Positions 7,665 to 21,195 of a DNA stretch of 64,000 nt are shown here, one piece after another. Source of the stretch: Paenibacillus methanolicus (GTDB lineage Bacteria > Bacillota > Bacilli > Paenibacillales > Paenibacillaceae); the NCBI RefSeq assembly GCF_008124765.1, contig NZ_VNHS01000007.1, positions 62,001 to 126,000 on the forward strand, read 5' to 3'. The position numbers and the translations under genes are program-made. Positions within the stretch are counted from its first letter, which is position 1. Each line of letters starts with the position of its first letter. The notes below the pieces were generated by a model. The model was not told the origin of the DNA. It saw only the letters and a program-made list of their open reading frames with translations, and made no database searches.

Positions 7665-9017
7665 ATGGGAGCGATCGATCTGTTTATCTATGGGACACAA
7701 CGAATTAACCAAGAGGGGCATTTGGAGATTGGCGGTTGCGATACGGTGGCGCTTGCCAAGGAATACGGCACGCCTTTATATGTCATCGACGAAGAGGCCG
7801 TCCGGCAGAAGTGCAGGGATTATGTCGGCAGCTTCCAAGCGCATTGGGATCACGTCGATGTCGCCTATGCGTCGAAAGCGTTCATGATCGGCCGCATGGT
7901 ACAGCTCGTTCGCGAAGAAGGGATGAGTCTGGACGTGGTATCGGAGGGCGAGCTTCGTCTGGCCTTGTGGGCCGGCGCTCCGGCATCCCGCATCACGTTC
8001 CACGGGAATTACAAGACGGCGGACGAAATCAAGCTAGCCGTCGCCAGCGGAGTGAGAACGCTCGTCGTCGATTGTCTGGAAGAAGTGCAGCTGATCGAGC
8101 TGGAAGCCCGCAGCCAAGGCAAGCTGCAAGCCGTGGACGTCCGCCTTAATCTGGGCATTAACGTCTACTCCGATCCCAAGTATACGACCGGACATTTGGA
8201 ATCCAAATTCGGCCTGACCATCCATGACGGCGCCGCCCATCGCGCGATCGAGGCCATTCTTCAATCCGCTTCGCTCATGTTAAGAGGCATCCATTTTCAT
8301 TTGGGATCGCAGATTCAGGACGTGAAGTATCACCAGCAGGCGCTGGAGCAATTAGCCGCATTCATCCAAGACGTGACGGGCGCATACGGATGGAAGCCCT
8401 CCAGCATCACTATGGGGGGCGGAATGGGCGTCAACTACTCCGGTCATGCGACCCCGCCGACGCCGAGGCAATGGGCGGATGGCGTGATGCCGGTCTTCCG
8501 GGAGAAGGTCGCCCCGCTGTGCGAGGAAGGCGTCGTGTTCGGCATCGAACCGGGCCGGTCGGTCGTCGCCGAATACGGGACAACCCTCTATACCGTCGGT
8601 CCGATCAAATCGGTACCGGAAAGTCAGGACGTTCGCGCTTTCCTATCCATAGACGGCGGATTGTCCGACAATCCGAGACCGATCATGTACGAGGCGCATC
8701 ATCATGTGCTCGCGGCGGCCTGTCCGGGTTCGGAGGGGAACGACTTGAAGCCGGTCCGAATCTTCGGCCGTCATTGCGAGACGGATATGATGATGGAGCG
8801 CGTGCATCTGCCGGAGGTGGCGACCGGCGACGTGCTGGCCGTGCAATGCACGGGCGCCTACACGTACGCGATGTCCAACCACTACAACCGGTTTATGCGT
8901 CCGGCCGTCGTATTCGTGCGAGAAGGGCAATCCAGATTAGCGATCCGCCGCGAGACCTTCGAGGATTCGATCCGGACGGAAATGATGGGCGAGGTGATGA
9001 GTTATGAAAGCCGATAA
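7665..9017 (+). CDS. LysA-like PLP-dependent (diaminopimelate) decarboxylase
   Basis: 450 residues, fold-type III decarboxylase. The order matches LysA: HLEIGGCDTV and GTPLYVIDE near the start, the PLP lysine in VAYASKAFM, HFHLGSQI, the phosphate-binding GGGMG, EPGRSVVAEYG, then GRHCETD and TGAYTYAMSNHYN, with the substrate-side Cys and Tyr. LysA decarboxylates the D-centre of meso-diaminopimelate; relatives act on other amino acids, including siderophore intermediates. Following a DapF-like epimerase, it may decarboxylate an epimerised residue (inference). ATG at 7665 is the only sensible start; the nearest purine-rich site belongs to the upstream repeat and is 15-16 nt away. It overlaps the next gene by 14 nt. 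Confidence 0.86.
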   Translation: MGAIDLFIYGTQRINQEGHLEIGGCDTVALAKEYGTPLYVIDEEAVRQKCRDYVGSFQAHWDHVDVAYASKAFMIGRMVQLVREEGMSLDVVSEGELRLALWAGAPASRITFHGNYKTADEIKLAVASGVRTLVVDCLEEVQLIELEARSQGKLQAVDVRLNLGINVYSDPKYTTGHLESKFGLTIHDGAAHRAIEAILQSASLMLRGIHFHLGSQIQDVKYHQQALEQLAAFIQDVTGAYGWKPSSITMGGGMGVNYSGHATPPTPRQWADGVMPVFREKVAPLCEEGVVFGIEPGRSVVAEYGTTLYTVGPIKSVPESQDVRAFLSIDGGLSDNPRPIMYEAHHHVLAAACPGSEGNDLKPVRIFGRHCETDMMMERVHLPEVATGDVLAVQCTGAYTYAMSNHYNRFMRPAVVFVREGQSRLAIRRETFEDSIRTEMMGEVMSYESR

Positions 9018-10239
9018 AGCAGCAGCCAAACGCATGCTCATGATCGGAGGATGGACCGATATTTATCGGAAAGCCCATGCCTGCGGTCTTGAAGTGACGC
9101 TGGTTCAGGAGAAGAGCAAAATCAAGTTCGAGGATTTGGCATATATCGACGAACTGATTACATCTGAATTAGATGACCCGGATTTGCTCGATCTATTCGA
9201 GGTGCGGCATCAGAAGAAGCCGTATGATTGCGTCGTTTCCTTCCAGGAGATGGGGGTGCTGACGGCAGCCCTGCTCCAAGAAAAATTGAATCTGCCCGGC
9301 AATCCGCTGTTTCCCGTCCTGACGACGCGAGACAAAGGGAAGATGAGAGCCTTCATGAAAGAGAACGACTTCCCGTCCGTTCCGTATGCGCTGGTTACGG
9401 AAACGGCGGACGTGCTCGAATTTATCGATGAACACCAGCTGCCGGTCATCTTGAAACCGAGCTACGGCACGGGCAGCGCGCAAATTCATAAAATTACGGA
9501 GATTCCGCAAATCGCGCCCGCCCTCGCGCAAATCAAATCCGCGTACGTCAGCGGCGACATCCTCGTCGAGAAATACATCACGGGCACCGAGGTAAGCGTG
9601 GAAGGGTTCACGTGGAACGGGCGGCATACGATGATTGCCGTCACGGATAAGTTCACGACGGGCGCGCCTCATTTTGTCGAGACGGGGCATAACATGCCGT
9701 CTTCCCTGCCGGCGAACATCATCGAAGAGGCGAAGCGTATCTCTGCGGCGCTGATGGATCTGATCGGCCATCAATACGGACCTTCGCATACGGAAATCAT
9801 CGTGGCCGAGGATGGGATGTACGTCGTGGAGACGCATACGCGCGTAGGCGGCGATTATATCTTCGAGATGGTGGAGCGCGTATACGGGTTCGACTTATTT
9901 ACCCAAACGTTCAACGGTTTCTTGAGCGGTCAGCCGAATCTCGACAACGGGTTCACCGGACAAGCCGCGGCGATCCGCTACTTGCAGCTGCCGCCGGGGA
10001 AGGTGAGCGTTCTGGAAGGCGTAGATGCCCTTGGCGAGCTGCCCGGCTTGGTCAAATATCAAATCGACGTCCAGCAGGGCGAGGAGACGAAGCCCTTCAC
10101 CAAATCGATGGAACGCAACGGCTTCATCCTTGCCGAGGGGAGCACGACGAAAGAAGCGGTACAAGCGATTGAACGCGGATGGTCCAGCTTGCGGATTGAA
10201 GTGAATCAACCCGTGACAGCCCAGCATGACATGCTATGA
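9004..10239 (+). CDS. ATP-grasp amino acid/peptide ligase 2
   Basis: 411 residues, ATP-grasp. ATP-site segments are PVILKPSYGTGSAQIHKI and ILVEKYITGTEVSVEGF. The metal-binding region is SHTEIIVAEDG then VVETHTRVGGDYI, the form with His-Thr-Arg in place of Asn-Pro-Arg that is common in dipeptide-forming ligases. It is only distantly similar to ligase 1, so two different bond-forming steps are likely. ATG at 9004 lies inside the end of the LysA-like gene, with GAGGTGATG before it, and its own stop overlaps the next start (ATGA). Both overlaps point to coupled translation. Confidence 0.86.
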   Translation: MKADKAAAKRMLMIGGWTDIYRKAHACGLEVTLVQEKSKIKFEDLAYIDELITSELDDPDLLDLFEVRHQKKPYDCVVSFQEMGVLTAALLQEKLNLPGNPLFPVLTTRDKGKMRAFMKENDFPSVPYALVTETADVLEFIDEHQLPVILKPSYGTGSAQIHKITEIPQIAPALAQIKSAYVSGDILVEKYITGTEVSVEGFTWNGRHTMIAVTDKFTTGAPHFVETGHNMPSSLPANIIEEAKRISAALMDLIGHQYGPSHTEIIVAEDGMYVVETHTRVGGDYIFEMVERVYGFDLFTQTFNGFLSGQPNLDNGFTGQAAAIRYLQLPPGKVSVLEGVDALGELPGLVKYQIDVQQGEETKPFTKSMERNGFILAEGSTTKEAVQAIERGWSSLRIEVNQPVTAQHDML

Positions 10240-11486
10240 CTATGAACGGATCTCTATCGCGATCTGCCAATACACAATTGGGGAAGTTCTTCGCGGCTTC
10301 CCTGATTTCTTCTATTGGGGCGGGCATGCAGTTCATCGCCATGAGTTTGCTGCTGTTCAATATGACCGGGTCCGCCGCCTCCATCGGCTGGCTGCTGCTC
10401 GTGCACAGTATTGCCGGCATTCTGGTCTCCCCTTGGATGGGCGTCTATATCGACCGCTGGAGCTTCAAGCATATTTGCGTGACCAGCGACGGATTGCGCG
10501 CCTTGGCTCTGTGCGCGCTTCCCTTGTTCGCGATGCAAGGCGATATCCCGATCGGGATCATCTACGCGACGGAATTTATTCTGGCTGCTTGCGACCGGTT
10601 CCATTGGCCCGCTACCATGGGGTTGATTCGCACGATCGTGCCCGAGAATCAGCTGCTGCGCGCCAATTCCAGACTCGGCATCGCCAATCAACTGGGCATG
10701 CTGGTCGGATCGGCCGTAGGCGGCATGCTCATCTCGGCTTTCTCGGCGATGGTCGTCATCTATATCAATATCGCCACGTTTGCCTTATCCGCGGTGCTGA
10801 CCGCGATGATCGCGATGGTCTATGCCGTCAAGAAGAGCGGGGATTCCGCCGCGTCCTCCGCCTCCAGCTTGAAGAAGGATTGGCTGGAAGGGTTCGCCTA
10901 TATGAGGTCGCGCCCCCAAGTCATCGGGCTGGCCATCATTCAAATTTTCGGCTACATCACGCTGTTCGTGTGCAATACGCTGCTGCCCGTATTTACCGAG
11001 CGGGATCTCAAGGTAGGCGCAACCGGATTCGGCTATATTGAAGCCGCATGGGCGATCGGCGCGATCGCGGGCAGCTACATGCTCGCGGCGGTGCTGAAGC
11101 GGATGAAGCTCGTCTCGTACGGACGTTTTAGCATGCTGATGATCGCGCTCTCGATGATTATATTTTTGACGTCCGCGCATCTGATCCAGGCTATCGTCGG
11201 GTACCTGCTGCTGGGCTTCTTCGTGGTGAGCAATCGGATTCATAACGAGACGCTCATTCAATTAGAGATTGAGCCCGCGTTTATCGGCCGAGTCAACAGC
11301 ATGATGGTGATGCTGATTTCGTATATCAGCCTGTTCGTCTATTTGGGGGTCGGGTATTTGGGCGATGTGGTCTCGATCCGATGGGTCTATCTGCTCGTCA
11401 GCTTCCTCGTCTTGCTCGCGCCGCTGCTGGAAATGCGCTTCATGCGAGGCAGACAGCCGATCCCGCAAGAAACGAGAAGCGCCTAG
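10236..11486 (+). CDS. MFS efflux transporter
   Basis: 416 residues with about 12 hydrophobic segments and the major-facilitator signature between helices 2 and 3 (WMGVYIDRWSFKH, the GxxxDRxxRR-like loop). It resembles the enterobactin/antibiotic exporter branch. It starts on ATGA overlapping the preceding ligase stop, so it is translated with the pathway. Placed at the end of a cluster without any importer, it probably exports the product or gives self-protection (inference). Confidence 0.88.
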   Translation: MTMNGSLSRSANTQLGKFFAASLISSIGAGMQFIAMSLLLFNMTGSAASIGWLLLVHSIAGILVSPWMGVYIDRWSFKHICVTSDGLRALALCALPLFAMQGDIPIGIIYATEFILAACDRFHWPATMGLIRTIVPENQLLRANSRLGIANQLGMLVGSAVGGMLISAFSAMVVIYINIATFALSAVLTAMIAMVYAVKKSGDSAASSASSLKKDWLEGFAYMRSRPQVIGLAIIQIFGYITLFVCNTLLPVFTERDLKVGATGFGYIEAAWAIGAIAGSYMLAAVLKRMKLVSYGRFSMLMIALSMIIFLTSAHLIQAIVGYLLLGFFVVSNRIHNETLIQLEIEPAFIGRVNSMMVMLISYISLFVYLGVGYLGDVVSIRWVYLLVSFLVLLAPLLEMRFMRGRQPIPQETRSA

Positions 11487-11518
11487 GCGATACGTCACGG
11501 AAGAAGGAAGGGTTGCGT

Positions 11519-12250
11519 TTGACGATACCTTGTACATTGTTTTGTTTCCCTTACGCCGGAGGAGCTGCGGCGGAATTTCTGAAGTGGCAGGCATACGCGC
11601 ATGACTCGATCACGATCGTGCCCGTGGATCTGGCCGGCAAAGGAAGCCGTAAACAGGAGCCGTTCTGCTCGACGATGGAAGAAGCCGTAGCGGACGCGTA
11701 TACGACGGTGACCGCTCGACTGGATGGGCAGCCGTACGCGATATTCGGTCACAGCATGGGGGCGATTCTCGCCTTCGAGCTGGCGCGAAGGATACGCCAA
11801 CAATCGGCGTATCCTTCGCCTGACCATCTATTCGTCTCCGGCCGCAATCCGCCCCACGTGCCGCGCAGAGCCGAGGCGAAAGTCGTCCATGAATTGGACG
11901 ATGATGCTTTCATCGAGGAGATCACCCAGTTCGGCGGTATACCGGAGGACTTGTTGGCCCATCGGAAACTCCTTCGGCTGTTCGTGCCGATCTTGAGGAA
12001 AGAATACGAGGTTTCGGAGCGATATGTCTTCCGACCGAATGACACGATGCTCGATTGCGATATCTCCGTTCTCTATGGGACCGAGGATCACTCCCTGCCG
12101 GAAATCATGTCGCAGTGGCAGCGCCATACAACCGGACGGATTGCGATGCAGGCCTATGAAGGCGGGCATTTCTTCATCCATGAACACGGGGAGCAGGTTG
12201 TGCAGCGGATGAACGCGCAGCTGCTTGGACTCATGGCGGCACGGCCGTAG
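11519..12250 (+). CDS. Type II thioesterase (alpha/beta hydrolase)
   Basis: 243 residues. It has the expected type II thioesterase pattern: CFPYAGGAAAEF near the start, nucleophile GHSMGA (Ser about residue 80), the acid in YGTEDHSLP and the His in GGHFFIHEH. TTG at 11519 is chosen because AAGGAAGGG sits 6 nt upstream and this gives the family's usual length; longer in-frame starts run back into the transporter gene. These enzymes clear wrong acyl groups from carrier proteins, or release the product. With only one carrier in the cluster, a release role is possible (inference). Confidence 0.88.
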   Translation: MTIPCTLFCFPYAGGAAAEFLKWQAYAHDSITIVPVDLAGKGSRKQEPFCSTMEEAVADAYTTVTARLDGQPYAIFGHSMGAILAFELARRIRQQSAYPSPDHLFVSGRNPPHVPRRAEAKVVHELDDDAFIEEITQFGGIPEDLLAHRKLLRLFVPILRKEYEVSERYVFRPNDTMLDCDISVLYGTEDHSLPEIMSQWQRHTTGRIAMQAYEGGHFFIHEHGEQVVQRMNAQLLGLMAARP

Positions 12251-12268
12251 ACATAGGAGAATGTAGCG

Positions 12269-12299
12269 GACCGCTCAATGACGAGCGGTCTTATTTATT
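12269..12299 (+). terminator. Terminator closing the biosynthetic cluster
   Basis: Eight-base-pair stem GACCGCTC/GAGCGGTC with loop AATGAC, followed by TTATTTATT, 18 nt after the thioesterase stop. Confidence 0.85.
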
Positions 12300-12385
12300 G
12301 CAGCCTGCTAGCTCAAACCGAGCAACCGAGGAGAAATCTCGGCATGCTAGAGGTGGTACCATAAATGATATAAAGGAGGGATTTC

Positions 12386-12847
12386 ATGAATCATCCGGTC
12401 GTTTCTCAATTGATCATGGCGCGGGGGTGGAGCCTTGATATCGCGGAATTGTGCCCCGCGGATCTGGCCGACGTTCAATTGGACGCATTCCCTAATACGA
12501 TTCGTTGGCAGCTTGGACATATCCTCGTCGTCGCGGAGCGAATGTTGTTTTCATTTGCGCCTCATTCCTCTTCGCTGCCTTTCGCATTCACAGGATGGTT
12601 CGATTCGGGGACCAAGCCGAGCGATTGGCGTACGCGCCCCCCTATGATGGAGGAGCTCATCGCGCTGTCGAGAAGGCAATGCGAACGCTTCCTTGCCATT
12701 GCGCCGCAGCAATTCGACGTCCGTCTCGACCCGCCGCACTTCGGTTTCGCAAGCTATGGCGAATGCGGAGGGTTTGTCGTTGTCCATGAATCCTTCCACG
12801 CAGGGAAGATGGATGAGATGCTGCGCGTCATCAAGCAGAATCGATGA
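12386..12847 (+). CDS. DinB-superfamily four-helix protein
   Basis: 153 residues. The DinB/YfiT fold is indicated by the three metal-type histidines: RWQLGHIL (about residue 45) and the HESFHAGKMDEM motif near the C-terminus. Members are often stress-induced; some use bacillithiol in thiol transfer, but the substrate here is unknown. A strong AAAGGAGGG lies 6-7 nt before the ATG. It stands alone between a terminator and the GH95 gene. Confidence 0.85.
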   Translation: MNHPVVSQLIMARGWSLDIAELCPADLADVQLDAFPNTIRWQLGHILVVAERMLFSFAPHSSSLPFAFTGWFDSGTKPSDWRTRPPMMEELIALSRRQCERFLAIAPQQFDVRLDPPHFGFASYGECGGFVVVHESFHAGKMDEMLRVIKQNR

Positions 12848-12948
12848 GTTCGTTTTATCCAACAAGAAGTTAAGATCGACTATTCTTCCGGACATATGCG
12901 AATTGGTAGGATGGAATCGATTGTACGGAACGAAAGGTCGTGAACGTG

Positions 12949-15321
12949 ATGAATCTTCAATATAACTCGCCTGCGACTTATTGGACGGAGGCGCTTCCCG
13001 TAGGCAACGGCAGGCTGGGCGCCATGATATTCGGCGGCGTGGAGCGCGAGCGGATTCAGTTGAACGAGGATACCTTGTGGTCGGGCTACCCGAAGGACGG
13101 GAATAACCCCCAAGCCCAAGCGGTGCTGCCCAAAGTGCGGGAGCTGGTCGCGCAAGGCGAATACGGAGAAGCCGATCGGTTGTCCAAGCAAATGATGGGG
13201 CCTTACACGCAATCCTATTTGCCGTTCGGGGACTTGCGGCTGTTCATGGAGCACGGCAATTTATGCCGGTCGTATCGGAGAAGTCTCATGCTCGAGCATG
13301 GCATCTGCGCCGTGAATTACGAGATCGGCGATGCGGCCTATTCGCGCGAAATCTTCGCCTCGCACCCGGAGCAGCTCGTCGTCGTGCGTCTTCAATGCAG
13401 CAAGCCGGGGTTGTTGAACTTCCGCGCGACGCTGGATAGTCCGCTCCGCTGCGAATCCGCGGTCGTGGACGGAGAATTTGCCATTGGCGGCATTGCCCCG
13501 GAGCATGTCTCCCCCAACTACTATCCGGCGGACGACCCGATTCGTTACGGCGATCCGGCGCGAACGGAAGCGCTGCGGTTCCACGGACGGTTGGCCGTTG
13601 CGCACGAGGGCGGCCGAATGCGCGTCGCGCATGACGGCATTCACGTGACCGGAGCAACGACGGCGACGCTATACTTCAGCGCCGCGACCAATTTCGACGC
13701 GGGGACCGGAAGGGGCAGCACGGACCGCGACCCTGAGCGGATCGCGGCCGAGCACGTGCGACGCGCGAAGACCAAACGTTACGAGGACGTTCGGCAGGAT
13801 CACGCGTCCGACTTCGCGAAGCTCTTCAACCGGGTCACGCTAAGTCTCGGCGAAAGCCAGGCGCCGGCGGACATGGCGACGGACCGGCGCATTGCCGCCT
13901 ACGGCGGCAGCGACCCGGGACTAGCGGAACTGTTGTTCCACTACGGCCGTTACTTGCTGCTCGCAAGTTCGCGCCCCGGCACGCAGCCCGCCAATCTGCA
14001 AGGCATATGGAATGAGCATACGCGCGCGCCATGGAGCAGCAATTATACGTTGAATATCAATGCGCAGATGAACTACTGGCCGGCGGAGACGTGCAATATG
14101 GCCGAGATGCATGAGCCGCTGCTCGACTTTATCGCCCGATTGGCGGTTAGCGGCGGCAAGACCGCCGAAGTCAATTATGGCGCGAGCGGATGGGTGGCGC
14201 ATCATAATTCGGATCTATGGGCGCAATCGGCCCCCGTCGGCGATTACGGACACGGCGACCCGGCGTGGGCGCTATGGCCGATGGGCGGCGTCTGGTTAGC
14301 CCAGCATCTGTGGGAGCATTATGCCTTCGGACGCGATCAAGCATATCTCAGGGACCGCGCTTATCCGATCATGAAGGGCGCGGCGCTATTTTGCCTGGAT
14401 TGGCTAATACCGAATGAAGATGGCTGCTTGATTACGGCTCCGTCCACTTCACCCGAACATACATTCATTGACCGGGAGCAAACTTGCGCGGTCAGCGCGG
14501 CGACGACGATGGATCTGTCCTTAATCTGGGATTTGTTCACGAATTGCATGGAAGCCTCCGAGGCGCTCGGCATCGACGAGGCGTTCCGCGAGCGGCTCTC
14601 GAAGGCGCTAGGCCACCTCCTCCCGCTGCAGATCGGCCGACACGGGCAGCTGCAGGAGTGGTATAAGGACTTCGAGGAGGAGGACGTTCATCATCGGCAC
14701 GTCTCGCACTTATTCGGCGTCTATCCCGGAAGGCAAATTACGGAAGACGCCGCGCCGGAGCTGTTCGCTGCGGCGAGAACTTCCCTTGAACGGCGAGGGG
14801 ACGGCGGCACGGGCTGGAGCTTGGGATGGAAGATCGGCTTGTGGGCGAGGTTCAAGGACGGGAACCGCGCGCAGCGGCTCATCTCGAATTTATTGACGCT
14901 CGTCAGAGAAGACGAGCCGGACAACTACCATCGAGGCGGCGTGTACGCGAATCTGTTCGATGCGCACCCGCCATTCCAGATCGACGGCAATTTCGCGGCG
15001 ACCGCCGGAATCGCGGAGATGCTGCTCCAGTCCCATCAAGGCTATCTGGAGCTGCTGCCGGCGCTGCCCGAGGCCTGGCCGAGCGGCTTCGTCACCGGAT
15101 TGAGAGCCCGCGGCGGCTTCGAAGTGAGCTTCCGGTGGACGCATGGGAAGTTGGCCGAGGCCGACATCGTCTCGAGCCGGGACCAGACGTGCACGGTGAA
15201 GGGCGGCGAACGCTTCGAGGTATGGGATGATCGGCGTCGGGTCGAGCTCGTCCGGACATCGGCCGGACATGTCCAATTCCGTGCAGAGACGGGGAGACGA
15301 TACCGGATCATGGTCAAGTAA
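12949..15321 (+). CDS. GH95 family glycoside hydrolase (alpha-L-fucosidase or alpha-L-galactosidase)
   Basis: 790 residues covering a full GH95 enzyme: N-terminal beta-sandwich ([23 protein letters not shown]), helical linker, alpha/alpha barrel with [16 protein letters not shown], the acid-containing PSTSPEH (about residue 508) and [14 protein letters not shown], then a C-terminal beta domain. The sandwich and catalytic landmarks make the family firm; whether fucose or galactose is removed is not readable. No signal peptide is visible, so it is probably cytoplasmic and acts on imported oligosaccharides. Start choice is uncertain: in-frame GTG codons at 12940 and 12946 lie just before the ATG, with AAAGG at 12933-12937. 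Confidence 0.9.
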   Translation: MNLQYNSPATYWTEALPVGNGRLGAMIFGGVERERIQLNEDTLWSGYPKDGNNPQAQAVLPKVRELVAQGEYGEADRLSKQMMGPYTQSYLPFGDLRLFMEHGNLCRSYRRSLMLEHGICAVNYEIGDAAYSREIFASHPEQLVVVRLQCSKPGLLNFRATLDSPLRCESAVVDGEFAIGGIAPEHVSPNYYPADDPIRYGDPARTEALRFHGRLAVAHEGGRMRVAHDGIHVTGATTATLYFSAATNFDAGTGRGSTDRDPERIAAEHVRRAKTKRYEDVRQDHASDFAKLFNRVTLSLGESQAPADMATDRRIAAYGGSDPGLAELLFHYGRYLLLASSRPGTQPANLQGIWNEHTRAPWSSNYTLNINAQMNYWPAETCNMAEMHEPLLDFIARLAVSGGKTAEVNYGASGWVAHHNSDLWAQSAPVGDYGHGDPAWALWPMGGVWLAQHLWEHYAFGRDQAYLRDRAYPIMKGAALFCLDWLIPNEDGCLITAPSTSPEHTFIDREQTCAVSAATTMDLSLIWDLFTNCMEASEALGIDEAFRERLSKALGHLLPLQIGRHGQLQEWYKDFEEEDVHHRHVSHLFGVYPGRQITEDAAPELFAAARTSLERRGDGGTGWSLGWKIGLWARFKDGNRAQRLISNLLTLVREDEPDNYHRGGVYANLFDAHPPFQIDGNFAATAGIAEMLLQSHQGYLELLPALPEAWPSGFVTGLRARGGFEVSFRWTHGKLAEADIVSSRDQTCTVKGGERFEVWDDRRRVELVRTSAGHVQFRAETGRRYRIMVK

Positions 15322-15370
15322 CGACGAAGCAGCGGCAGATGCAGGGGCGTGAAGAGGATACGGATGTTGA

Positions 15371-15400
15371 AGGCGGGTCCGCGCAGCGGACCCGCCTTTT
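15371..15400 (+). terminator. Terminator after GH95 gene
   Basis: Perfect 12-bp stem AGGCGGGTCCGC/GCGGACCCGCCT with a 3-nt loop and a short T run, 50 nt after the stop. Confidence 0.92.
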
Positions 15401-15524
15401 GTTGATTCCGCTTAGCGGGCATCGATGGCAACCGATGTCTGACAGCGGCAAAGGGTTCCATCCGCTGGTTAGCTCCCCTCTACGTCAGCACGCGTCACAA
15501 AACCTTCCCCCCTTCAACCTGGTC

Positions 15525-15626
15525 GTTTTTGCGGAAATTGGTCTTTTTATCGAAAACCTTAAAGTAGTTGCAACTCCTTGAGTACCGTTGATTTACGTCT
15601 ATTCGCGCGGTGTCTTACGATGGCGG
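15525..15626 (+). promoter_or_regulatory. Shared promoter layout, copy A (before the large lyase)
   Basis: TTTTTGCGGAAATTGGTC followed by a T-rich stretch, then a -10-like TACGAT at 15616-15621 inside TACGATGGCGGTAG. The distance from GCGGAA to the hexamer is 85 nt. The same arrangement occurs at 23557 and 26030 (distances 84 and 86). Copies A and C also share AGTTGCA and GTCTATT between the two parts. Confidence 0.6.
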
Positions 15627-15708
15627 TAGCTAGGGATAGCCCGCATTGAAAGCGCATTCACTACCCTGGCGATAGCACGCATCTCTACCGCATGGAAGCT
15701 GGGGGTGA

Positions 15709-21045
<5,337 letters not shown>

Positions 21046-21195
21046 CGGCCGATTTAATGACGATTTAATCTCGTGTCCTTATATCATCCGCTATCGTATG
21101 CTTAAGGCGAATCAAGGCGCGGCGTCTCCTTATCGAAGCAAGGGGGCGTCGCGCGAAATGATGACAGGGTTCAATAGAAAAGGTGGGAGATCGTC

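Noticed and set aside
7393..7887. Short open frames across the first dispersed repeat
   Set aside because: They are not conserved among the three copies and have no sensible starts.
12300..12385. Full T-box riboswitch before the DinB gene
   Set aside because: Only the GGTGGTACC-like core and one hairpin are present; the leader is far too short, and the gene is not an amino acid or tRNA gene.
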